A stretch of 64,000 nucleotides of DNA, from NCBI GenBank assembly GCA_016715105.1, contig JADKBO010000008.1:62001-126000 (forward strand), in the 5' to 3' direction. The notes under the pieces were generated by a model that was given only the letters and a program-made list of their open reading frames with translations, did not search any database and had not been told where the DNA came from. The translations under genes and the position numbers were made by a program. This document shows positions 1-9,079 of the stretch, in pieces; the first letter of the stretch is position 1, and every line of letters starts with the position of its first letter. The DNA is from Saprospiraceae bacterium. Its GTDB lineage: Bacteria; Bacteroidota; Bacteroidia; Chitinophagales; Saprospiraceae.

Positions 1-2423
1 CAAACCATATTGCCATAAGCATCCCAAACGGTAAATGATCTTGCTCCAAAAGCAAACAATTTATCAAATGTGCCATCTCCATTAAGGTCACCAATTTGTT
101 TAGTCACATTCAATCTACCAGCCTTAGCTTTGGTATCTGCAAGAGCTGGACTTACTGTCAAAGCACTAATTCTTTCAGATTCTGCGCCTCCTAAAAAGCC
201 AGGATATTCTCTTACATCACCTTCATTTACAGCTATATAATAAGTTTGACCATTGTACTGCATAGCCGTTATCGCATCTGGCTGATACATACCAAATACG
301 TTGTAATCATTTATCTTGATGTCCGTATCATTGTTATTGGCATCAAGGCCTGATTTACTAGCTTCCATAGCGATTACACCCAATTGTACTTTTGCTGCGT
401 TTGCTGGATCCAAACCAAAATCATTATCATTAATCACAATAAAAGACTTCATTTCTTCTACCCAAGCCAAACCTTCAGCTTTATCATTTGGTGTATATCC
501 AAGAGAAGGAAGGTTAAACATTTTGAGTTTGAATGCAACATTTACGCCTTCAGCGGCAATTTCTTCAGCAGTTCGGCCTTCCCATGCTTCCGCAGTTCTT
601 GCAAGGATGTCTGTTGCAAAATTCAAATCAACTTCGTACACATATTTTTTACCATTTGCAGTGACATCATCATCACGTTCCATGACATAAATCTTTCCAT
701 TACCAGCATAAAATGCATCACCCATTTTATCCATTGCAGTCTTTCTAAGATCAGGTCTTTCAAGCAAATAGATGTATTCATGTTGTGGAATTCCAGATTT
801 GTTCATCGCCAAAATTCTTATCACTTGTGAAGTTCCTCTTTTTGAAGTATTTGGATTATCCAAAGGCGATTGGATGAAAGCATAAATCATGTCATTCGTC
901 TGATCCATCGCAATGGCTTCAAATCCTCTGTTTGCTCTCCTTTTATTATATATTTCCGGGAACGTTTCTGTACCATAATACCCTTCAGCTTTGCCACCAA
1001 GTGTTCCTGTACCTTTTGCAACAAAACGGTGAAGCATCTTTCCATTAGTATCAAAATGATAAACTGCAGGGCGGTATTCATCACACATCCAATAGGTTTT
1101 ATCGTCGTCATCAATTACTATGCCTTCCATATCTGCGCCAAATCTGTCATAACCAAGTGAGTCATAAAATACATCTCCAGACTTAAATTCTGCACCAGTT
1201 GCACTTGCTAATGGGGCCACAGGAATTTCGTCTGCTCCTGGAATGTTTGGTAAACCTGTAATTGGGTGTTTTACGCCAAGGCTATCTTCCCAATAAAGAA
1301 AAGTAGTATCTTGAAGACTTACTTGTCCTGAATTCACATCCAAAGTGAATTTCAAAATCCTAGATTGGAAGTCAGGTAAAATAAAAGGTCTCAATGCATT
1401 TACAGCACTATTATCACTGATTTTTACACCATCAACTGGCTCGCCATTGGGACCTCTGTCTGGATGCGAAACAAAATGAAGTTTTGAAACTTTTCCGTCT
1501 GCCATTTCCACACTTTGAGGATAAATGCCAGAAAGCCCGCCAAATTTTACCGCGTTACCATTGATTTGAGTTCCGAAATTAGGAAAATTCAAATCTGCAG
1601 TCTGCTTAAGTGTTGGTTGAGCTGCGTGATTTTTAAATCCAAGTGGACTGATTTCAACCAAGGCATTATTAGTAAGGTTGATCACTGCAAAGGCATTATT
1701 TTCCTGTAAGGTAACAAAAGCTTGTTTGTCATCTGGTGAAACCGCAACATATTCAGGTTCCAAATCCATTGCTACCGTGATCGCAGGATTTACATCTAAT
1801 TTTATTCCTCTGTTGATGAGTTGAAATTTCCTTGCGTTGTATGCCGTGAATCTTACTGTTGTCACAGGTGCATTCATTGCGCCACTACTCACATCGATGA
1901 TTGAAACAGATCCTTCTGGATTCTTTGAAACATAATCATCGGCAGTGACACCATCACCACTGAAAGGTTCGCCTTCGTTCGCAACGATTACTTTGGTTCC
2001 AGCGTGATTGAATGTAAGCATATCAGGCAACGCACCTACTTCTACTGATGAAATCACCTCTCCATCCAAGTTTAAAAATACCACTTTTCCAGGTTCATAA
2101 TTGTTCTTGGCTTCAACTGCAACGGCAACCAAATCCTGTGAAACAGCAACGCTATTGACTCCTCCACCATAAGTTTCCATCGAAACTTCTTTGATCAATG
2201 TTGGATTTGAAGGATTCTTTACGTCAAGGATAGTAATGGAATTTTTACTAGCATTGGTAAAAAATGTTTTTTTACTTGCTGCATGATAAGCTGCGATCTC
2301 TGCTGCACCTTCATCGAAGACTCCAGTGGCATAAGTGCCCAGCTTTTTAAATTTTAATTCTTGCCCAAAGCCAGTGGCTGCAAGGCATAAAATGAGTAAT
2401 AGGGGTAGAATTTTTCTTAGCAT
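1..2423 (-). CDS. Secreted choice-of-anchor I family protein with embedded phytase-like domain (partial, 3' end outside window)
   Basis: Reading from an ATG at 2423 toward position 1 gives about 807 residues with no stop, so the C-terminus lies outside the window. Residues 1-19 form a signal peptide ending in a Phe-Gly-Gln-type site. Residues about 20-260 and about 700-807 carry choice-of-anchor I propeller motifs: VIVANEGEP near 146, QPDAITAMQYNGQTYYI near 715 and GDLNGDGTFDK near 776. Between them, about 300-680, lies a phytase-like esterase domain with FGADMEGIV near 428 and RGFEAIAMD near 503. The family is extracellular or surface-exposed and often linked to phosphate-ester metabolism; substrate and sorting signal cannot be read here. 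The gene is divergent from the hydrolase at 2776. The reading frame is clean throughout, unlike many neighbours. Confidence 0.8.
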   Translation of the reverse strand, partial: MLRKILPLLLILCLAATGFGQELKFKKLGTYATGVFDEGAAEIAAYHAASKKTFFTNASKNSITILDVKNPSNPTLIKEVSMETYGGGVNSVAVSQDLVAVAVEAKNNYEPGKVVFLNLDGEVISSVEVGALPDMLTFNHAGTKVIVANEGEPFSGDGVTADDYVSKNPEGSVSIIDVSSGAMNAPVTTVRFTAYNARKFQLINRGIKLDVNPAITVAMDLEPEYVAVSPDDKQAFVTLQENNAFAVINLTNNALVEISPLGFKNHAAQPTLKQTADLNFPNFGTQINGNAVKFGGLSGIYPQSVEMADGKVSKLHFVSHPDRGPNGEPVDGVKISDNSAVNALRPFILPDFQSRILKFTLDVNSGQVSLQDTTFLYWEDSLGVKHPITGLPNIPGADEIPVAPLASATGAEFKSGDVFYDSLGYDRFGADMEGIVIDDDDKTYWMCDEYRPAVYHFDTNGKMLHRFVAKGTGTLGGKAEGYYGTETFPEIYNKRRANRGFEAIAMDQTNDMIYAFIQSPLDNPNTSKRGTSQVIRILAMNKSGIPQHEYIYLLERPDLRKTAMDKMGDAFYAGNGKIYVMERDDDVTANGKKYVYEVDLNFATDILARTAEAWEGRTAEEIAAEGVNVAFKLKMFNLPSLGYTPNDKAEGLAWVEEMKSFIVINDNDFGLDPANAAKVQLGVIAMEASKSGLDANNNDTDIKINDYNVFGMYQPDAITAMQYNGQTYYIAVNEGDVREYPGFLGGAESERISALTVSPALADTKAKAGRLNVTKQIGDLNGDGTFDKLFAFGARSFTVWDAYGNMV

Positions 2424-2775
2424 AACTTATGATTTTTGTTAATGTCAATCTCAAATGCAAAGAAAACCTTACTTGATCTAAAGAGTAGAATCGAGACAAT
2501 TATCTAAAAATCATCATTAGTTTACGAGAATATTAAGGGATGCGTTTTTTTACGTGAATGGTTAAGATTAAGGTTACATAGGGGATGCTTTTGGTTAACA
2601 TTGACAGATTTTAGTTGAAATAAACCAAAATTAAATCAACATCTCTAGATGGCATTATGAAGGCATTTTCGTATGATCAAATCAAAAAAAAAGTGGGACA
2701 GATGTTATCTTTGATATCATAGTAAGCTCAGCTTTATGTTATACAAACCAAAAAACACCCCTAAATAAGACTCCA
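2424..2775. other. Divergent intergenic region
   Basis: No coding sequence is visible. It separates the divergent genes ending at 2423 and starting at 2776 and should hold promoters for both. TATCTTTG at 2706-2713 fits the Bacteroidetes -7 consensus TAnnTTTG on the plus strand, but no TTG lies 20 bp upstream of it. Confidence 0.5.
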
Positions 2776-3736
2776 ATGTTACGTACACTTTTATCTATTA
2801 CTTTTTTGATATGGACTAATACTATTTGTTACAGCGCAAGAACTGAAGAGTTTTTATAACGATTCCATCCAATTATTTTACGAGACCAATGGGAGTGGGC
2901 CTGCCCTTTATATTTTATCAGGAGGGCCCGGTGAAGCACCAGACCATCCCTATCATTTAATCATAGACAGCCTCAAATCTCGTTATACTTGTGTTTTGCT
3001 GCATCAACGAGGATCTGGAAAATCCAGAAATATGCCTATCAATAAATCAACCATAAACATTGGGAAATATACCGAAGACATTGAACTGTTGCGCCAAGAG
3101 CGAGGAGATAACAAAATCATTTTAATGGGAATTTCATGGGGAGGGCTATTGGCTATGAATTATGCCGCCCATTTTCCAGACCATGTGTCCAATCTCCTAT
3201 TGGTTAGTTCAGCACCACCCTCTCATTCAGTCTGGAATGTTTTGTTTGACAATCAATACGCGAGAAGATCCCAATCAGAACTTGATTCCATGGACCTTTT
3301 GCAAAAGATATTCTCCACCAAAACAGAAAAAGAATTGGACTCCTTGAAAAGGGTAAATCCAAACAGCAAAGAAGTCCTGTCCTACAAGTCCTTCATTGAC
3401 ATCCACGTCAGAGCCATGTATTATGACCGATCCAAAATATCTCCCAAAAATATAAATGACCTCTTTTACAATTTCAATTTCCAACCCATTCCCATCATCG
3501 ACCAGGAAGTTCTGGAAACCAAATGGGACATCACCGAAAAACTAAAAAAGCTAAAAACCCTAGCCCTCATTGTCTATGGCCGCCAAGACGACCAAGGAGA
3601 ATCAACTTTTTATCTGCAAAAAGAAAGTTTACTTTTCAGCGAAATGCATGTGATTGAGCAATGTGGTCATGAGATTTTGGAGGAGCAGGCTGATGATTTT
3701 TTTGGGGTATTGAGGGGGTATTTGGATAGGAGGTAG
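2776..3736 (+). CDS. Alpha/beta hydrolase, S33 proline iminopeptidase-like, frameshifted near its 5' end
   Basis: The ATG at 2776 starts a hydrophobic leader that runs into a stop after 27 codons. The hydrolase frame is open upstream to a TGA near 2812, so a one-base error at about 2813-2826 would join signal peptide and enzyme. Family landmarks are the oxyanion motif SGGPGEAPDH, the HQRGSGKS segment, the nucleophile elbow MGISWGG (Ser), an acidic residue in GRQDDQG and the catalytic His in EQCGHE. These are typical of S33 prolyl aminopeptidases and related esterases; the exact substrate is not readable. The length of about 319 residues matches the family. The leader suggests export to periplasm or surface. 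Confidence 0.75.
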
Positions 3737-3839
3737 AAATGACAAATCAGATTAATAAAACCCTTTTACATGAATAAAAAGAGCATTAATAAAAAAGTTT
3801 AAAATTATAGATAAAGCTTTCTTGACCTATCCCCATTAC

Positions 3840-4254
3840 CTAAACGAAAAACAAACTTATTCCTACAAGTATTGAAAAAATTCCGCAAATTGCAAATCCT
3901 AAAACGTCACCCCAAATTCCAAATCTATCTAACACAATTAAATCTTGGTTATTTGTTGGGCTGTATACTATATTAAGGTTTTGACCTATTTTATATTTTA
4001 CAAAGGAGGTTGTACTTGTGAACCTGTACACTTGAACATTTCTGTTAAGATCTACATATTCTATTATAGGAAAATAAGAAATAGTAGAACCATCATCACT
4101 CCTATTATCCACCACCTGGATTATATCTTTTACAATTGCCGTAGCAAGAATTCCGTTTTCTATGATTTTTTTTTGTTTTTAGGTATGTTGCTATTGCACT
4201 ATTTATCAACCAAATCCCTAAAATGATTGTCAATATTGATACCACTGGCGCCAT
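3840..4254 (-). CDS. DUF3592-type membrane protein, frameshifted in a T9 run
   Basis: The ATG at 4254 begins with a hydrophobic helix (PVVSILTIILGIWLINS). Translation then derails at a run of nine T (4166-4174, plus strand). One base more or less in the run restores a frame reading IIENGILATAIVKDIIQVVD and continuing into the rest (SYFPIIEYVD, VYSPTNNQDL, a second C-terminal helix). Two membrane segments flanking a small beta-rich domain fit DUF3592, a family of unknown function. It is the last gene of a tightly packed minus-strand series, 3 bp after its upstream neighbour. The homopolymer makes a consensus error more likely than a real mutation. Confidence 0.65.
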
Positions 4255-4257
4255 AAA

Positions 4258-5037
4258 TTAATATGATCTTATAAATTTTGAATTCTTGTTTACATCAATT
4301 TCTATTAATAAAGTATCATTAATTACTCCATAGTGACCACTTCCTATCCAAGGGTAAGTATAGGATATTTTCGGGTCAAAATGTAAGGCCAATGGTTCTT
4401 GAAGTCTCCATGGGGAATGAGACATTTCGTAAGTATCTGAATTGCCCTGTCTATCATGGATGATTATATTTCTGTCGTTGATGTCTATGGTGTATCCTTT
4501 AGAGCTAAAATCCTGATCTTCTACCATAACTAACTTCCATTTTCCAGATATTTTATTTATTGGTTCTGGTATCTCTCTCATTAATGATAGAGTATCAGAA
4601 AGCTCGACTACTTCATACATGCTTATGATATCCACCTTGTTTTCAAGAATATAGATTTTATCTGGGAAATAGGCCCATGATGCATCTCTCATCTCATGGG
4701 CATCATTGGGAGCAAGCCACCTATTTTGACAAGTACCATCCTGAGTAAAGATTAACTGATTCCTAAATCTGGAAGGCCGACTTTTGACACTAGCAGGTTT
4801 GAAACATAGGATATCACCTTTATCCTCTTCGTAATGATGTTCCCAAGTTTGGTCAAAGAAGTAATCAGGTAATGCGTCTATGTTCGAATTTTTATACCCA
4901 TGTTGCTTTAGTTTTTGAGTATCAGAAACAGCAGCAGATGCTTCTTTAACTTCATCCTCAATTTTGCTTTCATGTGTTGATTTACATGAAAGTAAAACTA
5001 TCAAATTAATTGAGAAAATTAAAAAATAAGCTCTCAT
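4258..5037 (-). CDS. Putative lipoprotein of unknown function
   Basis: 259 residues. The N-terminus MRAYFLIFSINLIVLLSC has a lipobox (LLSC), so the mature protein is probably lipid-anchored at Cys18. The body contains a GKWKLVMVEDQDF stretch followed by beta-strand-like segments (TIDINDRNIIIHDRQGN), a pattern seen in lipocalin-like small lipoproteins, but no family could be named. It lies 5 bp from the upstream gene (5043-5636) and 3 bp from the downstream DUF3592 gene, so co-transcription is very likely. Confidence 0.7.
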   Translation of the reverse strand: MRAYFLIFSINLIVLLSCKSTHESKIEDEVKEASAAVSDTQKLKQHGYKNSNIDALPDYFFDQTWEHHYEEDKGDILCFKPASVKSRPSRFRNQLIFTQDGTCQNRWLAPNDAHEMRDASWAYFPDKIYILENKVDIISMYEVVELSDTLSLMREIPEPINKISGKWKLVMVEDQDFSSKGYTIDINDRNIIIHDRQGNSDTYEMSHSPWRLQEPLALHFDPKISYTYPWIGSGHYGVINDTLLIEIDVNKNSKFIRSY

Positions 5038-5042
5038 CTCAA

Positions 5043-5636
5043 TTATGGTATTTGGCAGCCATCCATCAAATAGCCCGGAAAGATTTTTATTGTATATGAA
5101 CTTCCCGTTGAGCTGATAACATCAATATAATTTTGCACTCCAATTTTATATATTTCTTTAACTTCCTTTACAATGCCATAACTTCCAGTCTCCCAATGAA
5201 AACTAAGTATACAGTTTGAGTTATTATTTTGATACAATACAGAAGTTCCGGTAACTGGAACTGGATAAGGACTGTATCCTTGAACCGTACTTAAAATGGA
5301 GATTAAAGGAATAGGAATGGAGCCCGCAGTTTTATCAAAAACGATAGATCCTGTGGCATTATTCGCAGGTACAAATCGAAGACCATTAACTTCCTTAGAT
5401 AATTCTAACGGATTACTATTGGATGGGTTAGCATTTAGCAATACCTTCCACATAATCTTTTGGTACTTGAGATGCCTTTCGCATTTAGAAAGTGCAAAAT
5501 CTGGCTTAACAGGCTTTTCTAATGATGGGCCTTTAATTTCTGTTGATGGAGATATTGGTTTAGGGTTGGGTTTTAATTGTGCTGAAAGTGAGGTTGCAGC
5601 AACAACTAAGCCAATCATTAAAAGCGTCTTAAACAT
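5043..5636 (-). CDS. Secreted protein of unknown function
   Basis: 197 residues with a classical signal peptide (MFKTLLMIGLVVAATSLSAQ, cleavage after Ala-Gln) followed by a Pro/Lys-rich linker to about residue 45. The remainder is a beta-rich domain with two late cysteines (SNCILSFHWETGSYG and the C-terminal MDGCQIP). No recognised family. Third-last gene of the six-gene minus-strand series. Confidence 0.65.
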   Translation of the reverse strand: MFKTLLMIGLVVAATSLSAQLKPNPKPISPSTEIKGPSLEKPVKPDFALSKCERHLKYQKIMWKVLLNANPSNSNPLELSKEVNGLRFVPANNATGSIVFDKTAGSIPIPLISILSTVQGYSPYPVPVTGTSVLYQNNNSNCILSFHWETGSYGIVKEVKEIYKIGVQNYIDVISSTGSSYTIKIFPGYLMDGCQIP

Positions 5637-5655
5637 ACTATGATCGTTTAGAAAA

Positions 5656-6120
5656 TTATTTAATCTTTGTCATAACCAAATCAAAAAGCATTTTATCCCC
5701 TCCAGACTCAAATGATATTTTCATTTTATTAGACGATATGGACTTGATGGTCATTATATTTTCGTCTTTTCCATTATTTGTTCGAATCAGAACTTTGTTT
5801 GGATTACCCTGATATTTTAATTGATATGGATATTTTTTATCTCGAAACTTAGTTGTGACTTTTCCAATTGACGTATTCTTAGAAAGTGAATTGTGCCATA
5901 TCATCGTATCATTCTCGAGAAACTCATATGCCATAGGTGGCATACCTAATTCATCATAAAATTCTACAACTGACAAAGACCGCTCCTTATCCGTTCCTGT
6001 TTCCACTTTAACAGTCCCAGTTCTGTCACAACGCCAAGTGCCCAAGACACTGATTTCGTTTGTGCAGCTCTGCAATAAACAGGCATTTAGAATAAGTATT
6101 AAACTTTTTATTGTTTTCAT
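5656..6120 (-). CDS. Small putative lipoprotein
   Basis: 154 residues. The signal sequence has a lipobox (ACLLQSC, Cys19), followed by SVLGTWRCDRTGTVKVETGT. The pattern 'x-L-x-G-T-W-x-C/x' followed by beta strands and a closing DLVMTKIK strand resembles small lipocalin-like lipoproteins of Bacteroidetes; function unknown. It lies 19 bp upstream of the 5636 gene and 55 bp downstream of the T9SS-type gene, in the same direction. Confidence 0.65.
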   Translation of the reverse strand: MKTIKSLILILNACLLQSCTNEISVLGTWRCDRTGTVKVETGTDKERSLSVVEFYDELGMPPMAYEFLENDTMIWHNSLSKNTSIGKVTTKFRDKKYPYQLKYQGNPNKVLIRTNNGKDENIMTIKSISSNKMKISFESGGDKMLFDLVMTKIK

Positions 6121-6175
6121 TTTTGATAACTTTTATTTCTTGGATCGTATAAAAAAATTGTATTTATTTAAAAAA

Positions 6176-7162
6176 TTAAGGAAACCAGAAAACTTCAAAT
6201 CGAGTAATGTTTTCCTTACATCGCCTTAAAATGCCATTTATGAAATTTTGACTCCAATTATCATTATTACATTGATATTCACAATTCTCTAAAACAAGAT
6301 ATGCTACATACATATCTTGTTTTAAAACTTTCCCATTTAAGTCTTTGCCGTCCCATCTAATTTCACCATTTATTAGACCTTCACAATCTTTTCTTTTTTG
6401 CTCATAAACCAAATTGCCCCACCTGTCAAAAATCCTTAATGCGAATTCATTTGCATTATACCCACCCAAAGCACCCATGCTTACATTGTTATCTATCATA
6501 ATAAGAGGATTAGAAGGTCTGACAGCATTTGGGAAGTATGACAAATTTGGAAATCCTGACTTAAATAGATTAACAAATGAATTCACAGATGTAGTTTGAA
6601 CAGTACCATTACAATTATACTTTACTGTTACAGAGTAATTTCCCGAGCTTGTCGTAGCAGCAATTATCCCGTTTGTTCCATTAGACCAAGTTGCCGACAA
6701 TATAGGGTAATTACCTTCTACATTCATTGTCATTCCTACTGGACAGCAACCTGGTTTCATTTGTGTTTGCTTTATACTAAATTGTGGCTCGCACTTCTTA
6801 CAAATGAAATAATTAATAATTCCTACTTCATTTGGAGACAAACTTATTGATTGTTGAGTATTTGTAACTGTAAAACCTTGAGGAACTGTGATATGCGATG
6901 TATAATTTCCAGATTCTAGATTACTAAAAAAGGAATGCCCATTTTGGTCTGTTTCGACTGATTGATTAAAGTTTTGAGGTCCCTGAAGTCGGATTGAAAC
7001 ATCTAAGGCATATGTATCGCCATTATCATATATTCCATTACAGGTATTGTCGATAATAATAGTCACTTGTATTAGACCGCATCCCATATTCCATTTTTTT
7101 ATCGAAGTGGAATATAAACTGTTGAAAGCAATTAATAATGTTATGAGCAAATTGTATCGCAT
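6176..7162 (-). CDS. Secreted SdrD_B-like protein with gliding-motility-associated (T9SS type B) C-terminal domain
   Basis: 328 residues. An N-terminal signal peptide is followed by an SdrD_B/Cna-B-like fold at about 30-110 (DNTCNGIYDNGDTYALDVSI, then DQNGHSFFSNLESGNY). A middle domain with four cysteines (ICKKCEPQF, KPGCCPVG) follows. The C-terminus at about 205-300 is the CHU/type B sorting module: FPNAVRPSNP, LRIFDRWGNLVYEQ, WDGKDLNGK, DMYVAYLVLENC. Such proteins are exported by the type IX system and attached to the surface. The last residues (ILRRCKENITRF) do not look like the usual end. A shifted frame would read KGDVRKTLLDLK, close to the expected G-D-V-T ending, so a frameshift near 6218-6230 is possible. 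Confidence 0.75.
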   Translation of the reverse strand: MRYNLLITLLIAFNSLYSTSIKKWNMGCGLIQVTIIIDNTCNGIYDNGDTYALDVSIRLQGPQNFNQSVETDQNGHSFFSNLESGNYTSHITVPQGFTVTNTQQSISLSPNEVGIINYFICKKCEPQFSIKQTQMKPGCCPVGMTMNVEGNYPILSATWSNGTNGIIAATTSSGNYSVTVKYNCNGTVQTTSVNSFVNLFKSGFPNLSYFPNAVRPSNPLIMIDNNVSMGALGGYNANEFALRIFDRWGNLVYEQKRKDCEGLINGEIRWDGKDLNGKVLKQDMYVAYLVLENCEYQCNNDNWSQNFINGILRRCKENITRFEVFWFP

Positions 7163-7165
7163 GAA

Positions 7166-8341
7166 TTATTTATTTTGAGACTTAAAGATCTCACTCATTT
7201 TACCTTGTATTTTTGCATTGGTTGAACGTTTACCTTGGACCACCTGTAAACTATAATTAAATCCTTTTTTCCAAGGATCACAAACACCATCGGTCGCCCC
7301 AGAACATGAAGATGGGCTAAACCCTAAAGATGGATGAATTCTATGCCATTGATTGCTAGGAAATGTACCAGCAAATTGCTGAGTCCCATTTGCTAAACCA
7401 CTTCCATCATATAAGTTTGAATTGGGGTCATTGGGCTTAAAATACATCCAGAGATTTGCCAATGCTGTATTATTTGCTAAATCGAAGACATCCAAAGTGC
7501 CAGCCTTAGGTTTCCTTATTGTAAGGATGAAGGATAAACTCTCAAAACAAGGGTTCGTAGCAAATCTCCAATTTGCATAAGCTTGCATTTTCTTTCTCCA
7601 TGCTAACGTAGGTGTAAAGCTAATTGTGTGGTTTTGAAAATCTCCTTGTATAGAAAACATATCTTTAAATTCATCAGCAAATAAAGGAGGGCAACATAAG
7701 TCAACTTCATTTGGATCGGGTTGAGTTGGGCAGTTAAAATCGTATATCGCATATCCTTCATCAAAGTTCATATTATTATCCATTGATACTATAAAAGAAT
7801 AAGGTTGATTTGCTTGAATTGTAACCTGAGTGGAAACTGGAGTCCAAGCATCAAACTGTGAATTGCCACCCAGTAATGTTACTGGTATTGTCTGTCCTAC
7901 AATAGTGCCGGTCAATCCATTACCTTGGCGGACCTCAATACTCCCTTTACCACTTGCATTAGCTCTTGTTGAAAAAAAACCTCCAACATTCACTTTGCCA
8001 GAACATCTAGGTATGAAGCTTTGATAGAAAGAATTACTTCCATCAGTTATATCTAGATAATGTCTAGGACTATTAGTAATTCCTGAAGCATCTGATTGTG
8101 GTCCAGCAGCACCATAATTGTATCCTAGAGGACCATCCACTCTAACGACATTTGATGAATTTCCAGGTCCAAGTATCCAGGGAGTAACGGAAAATCCAAT
8201 ATTATTACCAAAACTTGTGGGAGGACTAGATTCAAAGTCTCCATTGTCAAGAATGTTTTGAGCCTGTGCTTTTGAATAGCAAGTAGTGATATAAAAAATA
8301 GCCACTAAAAAGATTGTAAAAAAATTGACCTTGTTGTTCAT
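7166..8341 (-). CDS. Large secreted beta-sandwich protein, function unknown
   Basis: 391 residues. The signal peptide ends at about residue 27 (YSKAQAQ). The start of the mature protein (NILDNGDFESSP, then SVTPWILGPGNSSNVVRVDG and HYLDITDGSNSFYQSF) has the N-G-D-F-E...P-W pattern of DUF642-like or jelly-roll carbohydrate-binding domains, spanning about 28-195. The C-terminal half (from LCCPPLFADEFKDMFS) is not recognised. A surface or extracellular carbohydrate-binding role is inferred, not shown. It is the first gene of the closely spaced six-gene series, 4 bp ahead of the SdrD_B-like gene. Confidence 0.65.
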   Translation of the reverse strand: MNNKVNFFTIFLVAIFYITTCYSKAQAQNILDNGDFESSPPTSFGNNIGFSVTPWILGPGNSSNVVRVDGPLGYNYGAAGPQSDASGITNSPRHYLDITDGSNSFYQSFIPRCSGKVNVGGFFSTRANASGKGSIEVRQGNGLTGTIVGQTIPVTLLGGNSQFDAWTPVSTQVTIQANQPYSFIVSMDNNMNFDEGYAIYDFNCPTQPDPNEVDLCCPPLFADEFKDMFSIQGDFQNHTISFTPTLAWRKKMQAYANWRFATNPCFESLSFILTIRKPKAGTLDVFDLANNTALANLWMYFKPNDPNSNLYDGSGLANGTQQFAGTFPSNQWHRIHPSLGFSPSSCSGATDGVCDPWKKGFNYSLQVVQGKRSTNAKIQGKMSEIFKSQNK

Positions 8342-8452
8342 AATTGAAAATATTTTATTTAGGTAAAATAATTAATCCACCTACTCTCCCCAGTTTTCAG
8401 CTGCCCTGTCTTACTCTTTTTTTGGATTTTCAGATTCCTCCTTATCTTTTAT

Positions 8453-9079
8453 TTAATCTTTTAAACACCTTATTGCCATGCCCTGGTTTTTATAACCTCC
8501 TTCTTGAACAAAGGATGTTAAGTTCCATGTAAGCTTCCCATAAAATGCTCCCAAAGAGAAAGAAGGTTGCGTTGTTTTTGTCCAGAAATACCCAAATATT
8601 ATTGGAGGTCCATCAAAGGATCCCAAAAAAGCAATCCTAGTTCCAGTGCCAACCCCTGAAAATAAAAATTGATCAGTTGCACCATGGTTTGGACTAAGCC
8701 AATATGTAGTTCCTATCAATTTTAGCTTACTCCCAGCATCAGTTCCAAGAAAAGTATTAAGTACTGAGAATTCTGCATCAGAAGGAACATGAAATCCTAT
8801 TGGACAAACATTTTTATTACCATTTGAAGCAGAATCTGCTACATATTGATTATACAATGCTCCTCTCGGTATAAAATTATTTATGCTATCATTACCATAC
8901 CAACAATAAGCTGGTGAAGATGTAGCTGCCCAAGTGGCATTATCAGTAACTTTTGGAATATCTGTCCCATCATTATATTTAGTAGTTCTAAGATTTTGTC
9001 TTATCCATGTCTGGGCACCTATTTTAGTTAATCTATAAGCATTACCACTTCCATCCACTGCCCAGTTGGCAGCACTCAC
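8453..9079 (-). CDS. FISUMP (Fibrobacter succinogenes major paralogous) domain protein, apparently 5'-truncated
   Basis: 208 residues covering one almost complete FISUMP domain: YRLTKIGAQTWIRQNLRTTK, YNDGTDIP, AYCWYGND, GALYNQYV, VCPIGFHVPSDAEFSVL, SKLKLIG and a C-terminal GMAIRCLKD. Such domains occur on secreted or lipid-anchored Bacteroidetes proteins; their biochemical role is unknown. Here the only start is a GTG directly after an in-frame TGA. There is no signal peptide, and the 5' end lies inside the interrupted 3' end of the sensor gene (9042-11209). The natural N-terminus is therefore missing, through deletion or mis-assembly at about 9085. Confidence 0.7.
   Translation of the reverse strand: MSAANWAVDGSGNAYRLTKIGAQTWIRQNLRTTKYNDGTDIPKVTDNATWAATSSPAYCWYGNDSINNFIPRGALYNQYVADSASNGNKNVCPIGFHVPSDAEFSVLNTFLGTDAGSKLKLIGTTYWLSPNHGATDQFLFSGVGTGTRIAFLGSFDGPPIIFGYFWTKTTQPSFSLGAFYGKLTWNLTSFVQEGGYKNQGMAIRCLKD

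Noticed and set aside
2776..4254. Phase variation through homopolymer tracts as the reason for the broken genes
   Set aside because: Possible for surface-protein genes, but the same kind of break affects groEL and argG, so error is the simpler explanation.
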